DNA from: Lachnospiraceae bacterium
GTDB taxonomy: Bacteria > Bacillota > Clostridia > Lachnospirales > Lachnospiraceae
NCBI GenBank assembly: GCA_017521605.1
Contig: JAFXCD010000015.1
Location: 1-64,000, forward strand
Length of the DNA stretch: 64,000 nt
Direction of reading: 5' to 3'
Shown here: positions 24,354 to 32,914 of the stretch, piece by piece
How positions within the stretch are numbered: the stretch's first letter is position 1
How the letters are laid out: each line of letters starts with the position of its first letter
Position numbers and translations under genes: made by a program
The notes under the pieces: generated by a model
What the model saw: the letters and a program-made list of their open reading frames with translations, nothing else
Told to the model about the DNA's origin: nothing
Databases searched by the model: none

Positions 24354-25091
24354 CTATAGGCAGTATCTTTCTATAGCCTCACTGATAAATGCTGCTGTTC
24401 CCTCACCATGCTTGTCTATATTCTTGCGAAACCTTTCATCTGCCACATACATCTTACCCAGACCTGCCAGAATCTCATCTGTACAAGTGTAGTAATTCTC
24501 TGTAATATGGCTTTGTAGCTTCTGCACAAGAGCACGGGTTTCCTCAGAATCATATCTTGCACCATCAGCCTTACAGAGAGCAAATTCTTCAAGAATCTTA
24601 TCCAGACCATTATTGATATCCTGCCACTTTTCCTTGGAATATGACTTAGTTTTCTCCTGATGCTCCTTATAGGCATTGGTCTCACCCCAACGCTCCTTCA
24701 CTTCCTTCTCATACTGCTCTCTGGTTTCTTCGTATTCCTTGTTATCAAAAGCTTTCATCACATACTCTCCTTCCTTTGCATTGTCTAAAGCTTCAATCAA
24801 TCGTTCTAAGCGTTCCTTCTTTAAAACCAAAAGACGCTTCTGCTGTTCCAATGCTTTTTGTTTATCGTAATTCGGTGATGATAGAATCTCACAAATACTC
24901 TTTAAGGGAAAATCCAACTCCCGATAGAATAAAATCTCCTGCATACGTTCCAAAGAGGCTCTGTCATAGTACCGATACCCGGTACGCTCTTCCACGTATG
25001 CGGGCTTCAATAGCCCGATTTCATCATAATAATGCAGCGTGCGCACACTGACTCCCGTAAAATCTGCAAATTCCTTCGCCTGCATCCTCAT
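24354..25091 (-). CDS. MerR-family regulator with TipAS antibiotic-recognition domain
   Basis: A 245-residue protein. Residues 1-70 form the MerR HTH (MQAKEFADFTGVSVRTLHYYD, TGYRYYDRASLERMQEI), about 75-110 the coiled-coil, and about 120-245 the TipAS globin-like fold (EQYEKEVKERWGETNAYKEH, RYDSEETRALVQKLQSHITE, EGTAAFISEAIERY). TipAS domains bind thiopeptides or multidrug ligands in Streptomyces TipA and B. subtilis Mta-like proteins. Start ATG 25091: GGAGG 6 bases upstream; an earlier in-frame start has none. Preceded by a strong MerR-type promoter. Confidence 0.9.
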   Translation of the reverse strand: MRMQAKEFADFTGVSVRTLHYYDEIGLLKPAYVEERTGYRYYDRASLERMQEILFYRELDFPLKSICEILSSPNYDKQKALEQQKRLLVLKKERLERLIEALDNAKEGEYVMKAFDNKEYEETREQYEKEVKERWGETNAYKEHQEKTKSYSKEKWQDINNGLDKILEEFALCKADGARYDSEETRALVQKLQSHITENYYTCTDEILAGLGKMYVADERFRKNIDKHGEGTAAFISEAIERYCL

Positions 25092-25145
25092 ATAAATCCT
25101 CCATGCCACCAATAGTACTTTGCTTTTCGTATCACCACTGATTAT

Positions 25146-25176
25146 AGCATATACTATGACGTAACGTGAGAGTCAA
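25146..25176 (-). promoter_or_regulatory. MerR/TipA-type promoter with 19-bp spacer and operator dyad
   Basis: Minus strand TTGACT (25176-25171), exactly 19 bases, TATGCT (25151-25146). The spacer holds the dyad ACTnTnACGT-n-ACGTnAnAGT (25173-25153). This arrangement matches promoters twisted open by MerR regulators, so the TipA-type gene is probably autoregulated. Confidence 0.8.
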
Positions 25177-25230
25177 TATATTTTGCGTAGTATTTCTCCT
25201 GAATTTATCTTGAGTTCTCACGCTTAAATA

Positions 25231-25260
25231 AAAAAGGATATCCGATTGGATATCCTTTTT
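25231..25260 (-). terminator. Terminator after tRNA-Gly
   Basis: AAAAAGGATATCC-gatt-GGATATCCTTTTT: 8 GC/AT pairs plus A/T flanks, able to work on both strands, 6 bases past the tRNA. Confidence 0.88.
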
Positions 25261-25265
25261 ACTTA

Positions 25266-25337
<72 letters not shown>

Positions 25338-25452
25338 ATATGTCTACAGGTAAAATACCTGTATCCTTGAAGGTATGAAAATAAAATGTTTATGCTGTCT
25401 CTCGCAGCAAAACTTATATTACATGGTAAGAAGCAAAATGTCAAGTACTAAA

Positions 25453-25827
25453 TTAAAACTTTTCTATTTCTATTTCGCGAATTTCAATCACATGACCATC
25501 CGGGTCACAGAAGCGTATCATTTTCTGCCCATTCTCTAATGTTTGCAATGGATTCAGGAAGTGGATGTTCCATTCACTTCTTTCCACCTTCTTTACATAT
25601 TCTTCCAAATCATATTCTTCAAAATAAAGTGCTACATCTCTGCCACCGGTTTGCACCTGCTCATTTACAGCCTGTTCCCAGCTTGTTCTCTCCTGCAATA
25701 CAAGCCCTTGTGCCAATATAACGTTCGTGTCAAAATCACGCACCACATCCAAACCAAACAACTCCTTATAAAAGGATTTAGCCCGCTCTATATCTTCTAC
25801 CACTAATAAAAAATTTTTCAGACGCAT
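25453..25827 (-). CDS. VOC-family protein (glyoxalase/bleomycin-resistance fold)
   Basis: A 124-residue single VOC domain: LVVEDIERAKSFYKELFG at the N-terminus and FCDPDGHVIEIRE at the C-terminus, the two family hallmarks with putative metal ligands (final Glu). Start ATG 25827 with GGAGG 5 bases upstream; an upstream TTG is inside the ribosome site. The real substrate (methylglyoxal, drug or other) cannot be told. Lies between tRNA genes. Confidence 0.88.
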   Translation of the reverse strand: MRLKNFLLVVEDIERAKSFYKELFGLDVVRDFDTNVILAQGLVLQERTSWEQAVNEQVQTGGRDVALYFEEYDLEEYVKKVERSEWNIHFLNPLQTLENGQKMIRFCDPDGHVIEIREIEIEKF

Positions 25828-25844
25828 ACTATCCTCCAATATAT

Positions 25845-26066
25845 TTACGCATCAGCTTCTTATGCTCCTCCAAGCTAAAGTTTAAAGAAGTTGGCATAAC
25901 AAAAGTGGGTGATGGGGCGCACGGGGTCCGGTGGACCTCGGCTTTGCGCCGACCGAAGCGGAGCGGAGACCGGACCCTGGGGACGGTTTACGCATCCGCT
26001 TCTTATGCAAAAACCCCTCAGGCTAACGCTTGAGGGGTTTTGCATAACAAAAGCGGGTGATGGGAA
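25845..26066. repeat. Imperfect direct duplication including the tRNA-Gly tail, with GC-rich insert
   Basis: Two blocks repeat: TTTACGCATC-GCTTCTTATGC at 25845-25866 and 25987-26008 (one mismatch), and GCATAACAAAAG-GGGTGATGGG near 25894-25917 and 26042-26065 (one mismatch). The second copy of the latter is the 3' end of tRNA-Gly(TCC). Between the copies lies a GC-rich stretch (about 25917-25985) with an inverted repeat GGGTCCGGT / ACCGGACCC. No integrase is nearby. Confidence 0.65.
26010..26041. terminator. Bidirectional terminator after tRNA-Gly(TCC)
   Basis: AAAACCCCTCA (26010-26020) pairs with TGAGGGGTTTT (26031-26041) over a 10-base loop, with T runs on both strands. Confidence 0.9.
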
Positions 26067-26122
26067 TCGAACCCACGTATCCAGCTTGGAAGGCTGGTGT
26101 TCTACCATTGAACTACACCCGC
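26052..26122 (-). tRNA. tRNA-Gly (TCC)
   Basis: Minus strand starts GCGGGTG, anticodon TCC, T-arm GGTTCGATTCC, ends CACCCGC plus T. 71 bases; CCA not encoded. The downstream half is duplicated 150 bases away. Confidence 0.95.
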
Positions 26123-26157
26123 ATATATATAGAATTCGGCATATGCCTCATGCAATA

Positions 26158-26230
26158 TGCCCAGAGCCGGAATCGAACCAGCGACACAAGGATTTTCAGT
26201 CCTTTGCTCTACCAACTGAGCTATCTGGGC
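26158..26230 (-). tRNA. tRNA-Phe (GAA)
   Basis: Minus strand begins GCCCAGA, has D-arm GCTC-GAGC, anticodon GAA in a loop flanked by GGACT and AATCC, and ends TCTGGGC plus A. 73 bases. First gene after the promoter at 26278-26306, followed by tRNA-Gly(TCC). Confidence 0.95.
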
Positions 26231-26277
26231 CTGTAGCTTCCTCGATGTGTTACCACCGATTCCTAACAACAGTAATA

Positions 26278-26306
26278 AATATACACAGAAACGAAGAAAA
26301 TGTCAA
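26278..26306 (-). promoter_or_regulatory. tRNA operon promoter
   Basis: Minus strand TTGACA (26306-26301), 17-base spacer, TATATT (26283-26278), about 48 bases before tRNA-Phe. Near consensus, as expected for stable RNA. Confidence 0.8.
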
Positions 26307-26333
26307 TAGCTTTTAGATAATTTTTAAAACTTT

Positions 26334-27488
26334 TTACTGTTCTCTTTCCTCACTATAATACCACATTAACAGTTCCACTACTCTATTATAACTAATCATT
26401 CCATCCTCAACCCCGTTAGCTTTCAATACCGTATCCGTAAATTCATCTGAAATTTCATCCACTATTTCCGTTTCAATTACTGCCTCTTCATTAATTCTAT
26501 CCCAGTCTGTCTGTTTTAAGAAGATATCGTCCTCATGTACCTGTGGCAAAATAGCCGGCTCCTTCATATAGCCATCCAGTCCTACTGCATCCCACAAATC
26601 ATTATCCAAATAATACAACACACTTAAATAGCCACTGTACTGAAAGAATTTATCCTCAGACTGTACACAGGCCAGGTAGCTGATAAAACCTGCCTCATCT
26701 TCATAAATATATCCTCTCAGATGTGCCAGCTCATGGCACAAAGTAGCCGGATAATTGGCAATATACATAATATCATTATAGTTGGCCTCCATAGAAAAAG
26801 GGAAATAATACCCGGCAATATATTGCTGACTGAAGAAATCCGACGCTGCCAAAGGTTTTGGACGTGGGTAATAACCATCCAGCTGGTCATATTTTTTACC
26901 CAGCTTTTGCATGGCGGCAATGGCTTCTGCTTTTATATCACCGTCATATAAAATATCCCCATTAGCATCTCTTTCCATTTCCGCTGACAGTGCATTACAA
27001 CGTTCAACCACCAGATTTCTAACCTTTATCAAATCTTCCAGCGTATAATTACCGTCTTCCTCCCCATGATATTGCTCCGAAAAAGTTGAAGCATGATAAA
27101 GTATGGTACAATTTAAAGTCATAATCATACATACCCCTAAAAGCACCCATGCAAAGAAACAAAAATAACCCTTGGAAAGCTTCCAAAGGCTATATCTTAT
27201 TTTTCCGGGAGTATATCCATTACCTTTCAGTAAAGGATACACTCCCAGCATTAAACATATTATAACAAAAATAACACAAAGAAACACACATAAAATGCCT
27301 GCTACCAATAGCAATTCTCCCACAGAAAAGGAAAACATCCCCATGAATCTGCCATAGGTATTTACCCAGACAGGAAACACATATTTAATATAGGCATCGC
27401 AAAAGGTAGTACTGCACCATGCAATTATATTTAATATTACTACCACTCCTGCTATAGTTAAATACATAATTCCTGCTTTTTTGCGCAT
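26334..27488 (-). CDS. DUF3810 membrane-associated putative zinc metallopeptidase
   Basis: A 384-residue protein with three N-terminal membrane segments (about 5-27, 55-85, 112-135) and a soluble domain containing CHELAHLRGY, an HExxH zinc motif followed by EDEAGFISY (third ligand Glu). This matches DUF3810. An extracellular or membrane-proximal protease role is inferred from the motif; the substrate is unknown. Start lies 6 bases after the DUF3048 gene stop, so the two are probably cotranscribed. Confidence 0.85.
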   Translation of the reverse strand: MRKKAGIMYLTIAGVVVILNIIAWCSTTFCDAYIKYVFPVWVNTYGRFMGMFSFSVGELLLVAGILCVFLCVIFVIICLMLGVYPLLKGNGYTPGKIRYSLWKLSKGYFCFFAWVLLGVCMIMTLNCTILYHASTFSEQYHGEEDGNYTLEDLIKVRNLVVERCNALSAEMERDANGDILYDGDIKAEAIAAMQKLGKKYDQLDGYYPRPKPLAASDFFSQQYIAGYYFPFSMEANYNDIMYIANYPATLCHELAHLRGYIYEDEAGFISYLACVQSEDKFFQYSGYLSVLYYLDNDLWDAVGLDGYMKEPAILPQVHEDDIFLKQTDWDRINEEAVIETEIVDEISDEFTDTVLKANGVEDGMISYNRVVELLMWYYSEEREQ

Positions 27489-27494
27489 CTGTCT

Positions 27495-28724
27495 TTATTT
27501 CCACTCCACACAATTCTCATACTGATCCCAAATACAGCAAATCCAGGTCTTTCCCTGATTGAAAACAATCTCATTTCCCTTGTCATCATAGAACATATTT
27601 GCTGCAGTGTCACTGTCGCGTTTCCAGGTACCCTTAATAACCTTACCATTGGTAAAGATATAGGCATCACCGGTTCCATGTACACCAAATGCTAAATAAT
27701 CATTGCTTATAGGTTCTCTAATTTCACCATGACAAACCTTAAATATAACATTGGATACAGTTAACTGCTCTCCATTCATTTCATCAATCTGAGGCTCATC
27801 ATACTGATAACGATAGTAAAGACCATCCTCCTTGTTATATTCAAAACAAGGCCGGTGGCTACCATATCCACTCTTGTTACTGTCACTGCTTCCACCGGGA
27901 TAAATCTTAGTTGCTTCTTCGTAGCCTTCATAGGTTGCCGGCCATCCATCATTGGCAAAGGTAAATGCCTGTTCAAAGCTATTACGATAGTTTCTGGAAT
28001 ATCCGAAATGCTCTACACCCTTCTCATACTCATCAATGTACATATATCCGGTGTATTCAACCTTATATCCCGGTCTTTCTCTACGGAAGAATGCATTCTG
28101 GTACGGATTGTGAATACCTGAAACTGCCTGACTGATATTGTCAATTCTGTCACTGGCCAGTAAATGTTCTACAAAAGGAACCGCCAGACCCCAGTTACAG
28201 TAAATAGCATCATAAGCCATTGCCTCATAAACATAGTAGTCACGGCTGCTTCGTACGGGTCCGATGAAATCCAAATCATCATAATCTTCTACAAACATCA
28301 TCAAACGGGTAATACGGCCTTCTACAGGTGCCTCGTAAATAATGCTTGCCTTAGAAATACCATACTGAGGCATTGCTGCCTTATTGTTCGGAGTCATAAC
28401 CGCCATTGGACGACGCTCTACAATGGATGCGTCCTTCCACTCGCCGGTGAGATAACTCTGCATCAAACCATTTTCATCCACGTATCTTTCCTTGATAACC
28501 GTAGTATCTGCCACTTTAACAGGTTCTTCTGTTGCTTCAGGCTCCACCGCTTCTGTTCCCGGTGTAGCTGCATCCGGAGTTGTTGCACCGGGTGTAGAAT
28601 CATCAGTATTAATTGGCTGTTGCTCCACATGCTCAATCACAGGTTCCTTCTGTGTTGTAGAAGTACAAGCTGTCATGGAACATGCCAACATAATACAAGT
28701 TACTAATAAACTTAACTTCTTCAT
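27495..28724 (-). CDS. DUF3048 lipoprotein (YerB-like)
   Basis: A 409-residue exported protein. Basic N-terminus, hydrophobic segment and lipobox LACSMTAC indicate lipidation at Cys20. After a Thr/Pro/Glu-rich linker (about 22-70), the DUF3048 domain begins with RRPMAVMTPNNKAAMPQYGI, then IIYEAPVEGRITRLMMFVED and GPVRSSRDYY. The C-terminal half has KTWICCIWDQ. Family role is unknown; YerB of Bacillus is a membrane-surface lipoprotein. I chose ATG 28724; an upstream extension lacks a ribosome site and would hide the signal peptide. Confidence 0.88.
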   Translation of the reverse strand: MKKLSLLVTCIMLACSMTACTSTTQKEPVIEHVEQQPINTDDSTPGATTPDAATPGTEAVEPEATEEPVKVADTTVIKERYVDENGLMQSYLTGEWKDASIVERRPMAVMTPNNKAAMPQYGISKASIIYEAPVEGRITRLMMFVEDYDDLDFIGPVRSSRDYYVYEAMAYDAIYCNWGLAVPFVEHLLASDRIDNISQAVSGIHNPYQNAFFRRERPGYKVEYTGYMYIDEYEKGVEHFGYSRNYRNSFEQAFTFANDGWPATYEGYEEATKIYPGGSSDSNKSGYGSHRPCFEYNKEDGLYYRYQYDEPQIDEMNGEQLTVSNVIFKVCHGEIREPISNDYLAFGVHGTGDAYIFTNGKVIKGTWKRDSDTAANMFYDDKGNEIVFNQGKTWICCIWDQYENCVEWK

Positions 28725-28865
28725 AATATTTTTCCCTTCCATTAATGCTATTATCTTTTGTTGCAGATAATCATGTATATTGTATCGCAATCTCCAAATC
28801 TTGTCCACCTATTTGTAGTTTTTCAGCACAAACTAATTTTTCCAGTAAATGCTCCTAAAGAAATA

Positions 28866-28887
28866 CTACTCATCTTTACATGAGTAG
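28866..28887 (-). terminator. Hairpin after GNAT gene
   Basis: CTACTCAT and ATGAGTAG pair across a 6-base loop, followed on the minus strand by TATTTCTTT. Moderate terminator. Confidence 0.55.
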
Positions 28888-28898
28888 CACTTACTATT

Positions 28899-29369
28899 TT
28901 ACAATATTGTCTCCATGCCTATTTTCTGAGGTTTCAAACCACATGCCTCATAGAATTTCATGGCACCTTCATTCAGAGCCCAAACATTCAAAGTCACATT
29001 ATAGCAGCACTGCTCCCTGGCAAATCCAAGCACATATTCATAAAGTTGCTTTCCTACGTGCTGTCCCCGTATTTCCTCATCCACACACAAATCATCAATG
29101 TAAAGAGTTTTTATATCTGTTAGGATGTTGTTAGCTATATGCTGTACAAAAATACAAAAAGCATAACCCAGTACCCTTTCAGTCTCATCCACTCCAACAA
29201 AAATAGGTTTGGAATCATCCTTTATCAGTTCTGCCAATTCACTATCGGTATATTTTCGGACACCACCCTTAAACAAATCCGGCCTACCCTGATGATGCAC
29301 TTCCAGCACCTGACTAAGCAATCTTAAGATATCCGGCATATCCTTTTCCTGTGCTCTTCTGATAATCAT
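28899..29369 (-). CDS. GNAT-family N-acetyltransferase
   Basis: A 156-residue single-domain acetyltransferase. The acetyl-CoA loop appears as DEEIRGQHVGKQLYEY (R/Q-x-x-G-x-G/K pattern) and the C-terminus has NVTLNVWALNEGAMKFYEACG, typical of GNATs. ATG follows GGAGG by 7 bases. The acceptor (small molecule or protein) is unknown. Stand-alone gene. Confidence 0.9.
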   Translation of the reverse strand: MIIRRAQEKDMPDILRLLSQVLEVHHQGRPDLFKGGVRKYTDSELAELIKDDSKPIFVGVDETERVLGYAFCIFVQHIANNILTDIKTLYIDDLCVDEEIRGQHVGKQLYEYVLGFAREQCCYNVTLNVWALNEGAMKFYEACGLKPQKIGMETIL

Positions 29370-29571
29370 AATATTTCCTCCCTATCAAATGTATAATTTC
29401 TCCCTTTTCAGAAAAGTGTTCCCGAAGCTATTAAACCAATTCTACCATGAATATTCATACATTTCATTACCTTTTATACATTTTAAACAACTGATTACCA
29501 CTTGGAATTGAATGAATATTGAAATCCCGGAAACTTAAAATCAATCAGAAATTCAAAGGGCCCATATGTCA

Positions 29572-29643
29572 TAAAAATCCTCTCTGCTATATTTATAATT
29601 GATAATGTATTAATCATTACCCATCATGAATATAGCAGAGAGG
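29572..29643 (-). terminator. Long-stem terminator of the serine hydrolase gene
   Basis: A perfect 15-bp inverted repeat, CCTCTCTGCTATATT (29579-29593) with AATATAGCAGAGAGG (29629-29643), with a 35-base AT-rich loop. On the minus strand it is followed by ATTTTTATG, 24 bases past the stop. Confidence 0.7.
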
Positions 29644-29666
29644 TCACCTAAGCTTCAGCAAAATTG

Positions 29667-30797
29667 CTACTTGAAATAATCCACAACTATATCTGCAATT
29701 GTTTTTAAAAAATACCCTTCCCGCACATTAGGCATCATTACAACTACATATACCTTACCTAAACCATCTACCTCCAATATAGTGTTGGAGGAAACATATG
29801 CCATAGTTGAACCGGTATGCTCTAAATACCTGCCCTCGCTTTCCATCCAGCCACAGGAATATCCATTCCGCATTTGAGTCATATATTCTAACTGATTTGC
29901 ATCGATTACCTTATTGGACATTAAAGCTCTGTCCCACAACAGCATGTCGCAAACATTAGAATGCACATCTCCGGCACCTCTCGCACTCTTTCCGGCCTGC
30001 ATATACTCGCCGCCACTCATTTCTGCAGGCACACTGGAAATATTACCCACCTCGCAGCTGGTACTATTTTGCATTCCGCACACATCAAAAATATTCTTCT
30101 GTATGTACTCTGCATAAGTCTCTCCGGTTACTTGCTCCAGAATCAGCGCCAACAGATAATAATTGGTATTGGAATACGCAAATTTTGTGCCTGGTTCAAA
30201 CTCCAGCTCCGTTTGATTTAAATAAGATAAAATTTCTTCATCAGCCATTTTGCCATCTGTATATTTAGTAACCGCGTCTATACCGCTTCCTTTGTAAAAT
30301 TTGTAAGGATTATTCACATAGTCTACAATTCCGGAATCCATATGTAATAAATTGTCAATGGTAATTTTGTGTGCATGTGGAAACTCCGGAAAAAACTTAT
30401 CAATGGTTTCATCTGTCCTCAAATTCCCTGCCTGTACCTGTTGTAAGATACATGCGGCAGTCATTTGTTTGGTAACGGAACCAATTTCGTAAGTGGTAAA
30501 AGGATTTACGCGGGTTTCTCCATCCGTTTCTATGGAATTCCAGCCACCGGCATAAATCACCTTAGCATCCGTAGCAACCAATAAACTGCCTTCTAATATA
30601 TTTTCACACTTGGCTGACAGCTGACTAATCAAATCACTATACTGCTCATCATCCGTGGTCCATACCATATATTCATCAAAAGAACCACCTGTAAATAACT
30701 CTTGATAAGGTTGTGGTGCCTGTGGTTTCTTTGCACCACAACCACTTAAAAGTAGTGCCAATGAAACTGCAGTTACTAAAATTTTACTCTTTTTCAT
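29667..30797 (-). CDS. Serine hydrolase, class C beta-lactamase-like lipoprotein
   Basis: A 376-residue exported lipoprotein (lipobox LLSGC, Cys20). The catalytic SxxK motif is SVTK at residues 107-110, the YxN motif is in FAYSNTNYY, and HTG near the C-terminus is the third motif. This family includes DD-peptidases and esterases; clear resistance activity is not implied. It acts outside the membrane. Start has GGGAG upstream. Twenty bases after the anti-sigma-like gene at 30818, so it may belong to that operon. Confidence 0.9.
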   Translation of the reverse strand: MKKSKILVTAVSLALLLSGCGAKKPQAPQPYQELFTGGSFDEYMVWTTDDEQYSDLISQLSAKCENILEGSLLVATDAKVIYAGGWNSIETDGETRVNPFTTYEIGSVTKQMTAACILQQVQAGNLRTDETIDKFFPEFPHAHKITIDNLLHMDSGIVDYVNNPYKFYKGSGIDAVTKYTDGKMADEEILSYLNQTELEFEPGTKFAYSNTNYYLLALILEQVTGETYAEYIQKNIFDVCGMQNSTSCEVGNISSVPAEMSGGEYMQAGKSARGAGDVHSNVCDMLLWDRALMSNKVIDANQLEYMTQMRNGYSCGWMESEGRYLEHTGSTMAYVSSNTILEVDGLGKVYVVVMMPNVREGYFLKTIADIVVDYFK

Positions 30798-30817
30798 ATC
30801 TTTTCTCCCACAGAAAA

Positions 30818-31315
30818 TTATTCACCTGCGGAAGCCTCAGTATTCTCTTCTACAGTGACAATTGCGATTCCCTCACCATCTTCATCAAAAGCATTTTCTG
30901 CTTCATTCACAATAGTTATTGCTCCTTCATGACCACTCTCATCGCAAGTAATAGATATGTCCTCTATATTCTCCTTTTCTGTAATGATTTCAACATATCG
31001 GTCTACACTGTTTTCTCCATCCTGATAGGATTCCAGTTGAACGCCGTAGCACACTGTTCCGTCTTCATACTCTGTAATGATGGCTTCTTTTTCTACCCCA
31101 TTAACCTTTATAAACACTTTTTCTACCCAGGTTTCACCGGTAGCTGCATAACAAACACCATTGCTTCCCACAAACCCTACTGTTAATACCACTGCTGCCA
31201 CAGCGATTCTCTTAGCCATATTTACACTTTTTCTCTTCATGATATCCTCCATTTTTACATCTGTGGAGGCATGTAATACCGAAAATGCCTGTATATATTT
31301 TTCCTTATTCGTCAT
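30818..31315 (-). CDS. Small membrane-anchored protein, probable anti-sigma partner
   Basis: A 165-residue protein. Residues 1-35 are cytoplasmic and charged (KEKYIQAFSVLHASTDVKME), about 33-55 form one membrane segment, and the remainder is an acidic extracytoplasmic domain. It overlaps the ECF sigma gene by 11 bases, the usual arrangement of a sigma factor and its regulator. The short cytoplasmic start resembles DUF4179-type anti-sigma proteins (FSVLHAS), but no zinc site is seen. Role as anti-sigma factor is inference. Confidence 0.7.
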   Translation of the reverse strand: MTNKEKYIQAFSVLHASTDVKMEDIMKRKSVNMAKRIAVAAVVLTVGFVGSNGVCYAATGETWVEKVFIKVNGVEKEAIITEYEDGTVCYGVQLESYQDGENSVDRYVEIITEKENIEDISITCDESGHEGAITIVNEAENAFDEDGEGIAIVTVEENTEASAGE

Positions 31316-31787
31316 CTTCCCATTCCTCCTTCAATGCTTCCTTAAGCATCTTACGTCCTCTTGAAAGTCTAATCTTCACATTGCTTTCACTAAGCTTCAG
31401 TACCTCGGCAATCTCCTGCACCGAATAATCTTCATAATAAAATAGATGTATTACTACACGATATTTTTCGGGCAAAGCCAGCACTGCTTCAAATAGGTTA
31501 CTGTCCTCTTTCGTCTCAAAGGGCAATGTCTCTATGTAATCCTCCAACGGCTGCTTATTGCGTCGCCAAAAGGTCAGGTTCACATTCTTTGCCTTATTGA
31601 TAGCCACCCTTAACAGCCAGGCACGTATATGCTCTTCACTTTCATATTCTTTTTTGCTTGTATGGTACTGAAGAAAGGTGTCCTGTACTACATCCTCCGC
31701 ATCCTCCCGATTCTTACAAATCTGGAAGGCTGCTACAAAAAGACTGTTCCAATACCGTTTCATCAGTTCCTGTATGGGTAATCTCAT
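31305..31787 (-). CDS. ECF-type RNA polymerase sigma factor
   Basis: A 160-residue protein with sigma region 2 (YWNSLFVAAFQICKNREDAE, DVVQDTFLQYH) and region 4 (LPEKYRVVIHLFYYEDYSV, ESNVKIRLSRGRKML). It directs transcription of a regulon that cannot be named. Start ATG 31787 with GAGGGA 5 bases upstream; an in-frame start 12 codons earlier has no ribosome site. Overlaps its probable regulator by 11 bases. Confidence 0.92.
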   Translation of the reverse strand: MRLPIQELMKRYWNSLFVAAFQICKNREDAEDVVQDTFLQYHTSKKEYESEEHIRAWLLRVAINKAKNVNLTFWRRNKQPLEDYIETLPFETKEDSNLFEAVLALPEKYRVVIHLFYYEDYSVQEIAEVLKLSESNVKIRLSRGRKMLKEALKEEWEDDE

Positions 31788-31864
31788 GAGTTTCCCTCGC
31801 TTTTGTTTCTTAAAGGCCTTCACTAATTATACAAATGGGAATGACGAATGGTTACAAAAAACTT

Positions 31865-32914
31865 TTAAGGTACCTCAAACACCACTTCCCAGTCTCCTTC
31901 TATACAACCATCCGTAACAAAGTAAATTGCTACCATTTGCATGTCGGCAAGCTCTTCTTCGCTGACTACAAACCATTGTTCATTAAAGGATACTGTTTCT
32001 CCTGCCAATTTCTCCTGCCAGTCTACACCGTAATCACAAAAGCATTCATTACCGGCCTCATCCACTAGCTTAAGCTCCATATGCCTGTCCGCATTCTTGA
32101 AACTGCCTCGACAGTTTTGAATACGTAGTACACCATCCTGATATCCCAAAGCGGTAATCTCAAGCTTATCCACATTGGTACTGCCATAAGAACCCTGCAT
32201 TACCTGTGCACCATGGCGCCAAGGCTCCTCTATACTTTTTCCTAAATACTTCTCTATACGGCTATCCAAAGAACCACCGGCACCATTTAAAGCTACCTCC
32301 TTTAATATAGGGCTTCTGTCCAATTCCTTCAAATCCACCACCTGTGTCTCTTCCACACAATTTGTCAGAAGCATCCCAACATGAAAACGAAACTTTCCTT
32401 TATCAAAAATATCCCAGCTACTCAAATCTATCTTGAAATATGCCTTGTCCTCTGCCTCATCATATTCTAAAAAGCTACATCCACCCACATTACTTTCACC
32501 ACTATAGCAAGTAAGATTGTAGCTGTCATACATATCTACTTCACCATGAATATAATCAAAACCCGGTTCATCGGTAAAGGATACCAGCACCTCTGCATTC
32601 TTCTCCTCTACATGAATGGCTTCAACCTGCATCTTGATACCATTTATGCTACTGCTAAGTTCCTGTGGTAATACATACTCCGCAAGACCCGGTGCATATT
32701 TCTCTACGATTCTGTAAGCAAAGGGAAACTCCCTGGCTAATATGGGAGTCGCTACTCCTCCACAAATAAACAGTACCGCCAATGTAGCCACCACCGATTT
32801 AAATATCGCCCAAACTTCATGCTTATTGCAAAATCTTTGTTCTTCTATTTTTTGAAGCAGGTCCCCAGAAGGTACCTTGCTGTCATACGCTTTTTTATAA
32901 GCCTCCTGAAACAT
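31865..32914 (-). CDS. DUF4179-type membrane protein, probable anti-sigma factor
   Basis: A 349-residue protein: cytoplasmic N-terminus (MFQEAYKKAYDSKVPSGDLL, about 45 residues), one membrane segment (about 37-60), and a large extracytoplasmic domain with beta-rich blocks such as SSINGIKMQVEAIHVEEKNA. This matches DUF4179 proteins, which sit beside ECF sigma genes. ATG 32914 has GGAGG 6 bases upstream, while the ATG two codons earlier abuts the ribosome site. Overlaps the sigma gene at 32895 by 20 bases. Confidence 0.82.
   Translation of the reverse strand: MFQEAYKKAYDSKVPSGDLLQKIEEQRFCNKHEVWAIFKSVVATLAVLFICGGVATPILAREFPFAYRIVEKYAPGLAEYVLPQELSSSINGIKMQVEAIHVEEKNAEVLVSFTDEPGFDYIHGEVDMYDSYNLTCYSGESNVGGCSFLEYDEAEDKAYFKIDLSSWDIFDKGKFRFHVGMLLTNCVEETQVVDLKELDRSPILKEVALNGAGGSLDSRIEKYLGKSIEEPWRHGAQVMQGSYGSTNVDKLEITALGYQDGVLRIQNCRGSFKNADRHMELKLVDEAGNECFCDYGVDWQEKLAGETVSFNEQWFVVSEEELADMQMVAIYFVTDGCIEGDWEVVFEVP

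Noticed and set aside
25909..26316. A plus-strand protein over the tRNA genes (containing GDGNRTHVSSLEGWCS)
   Set aside because: This is the antisense of tRNA-Gly and tRNA-Phe, a well-known false gene.
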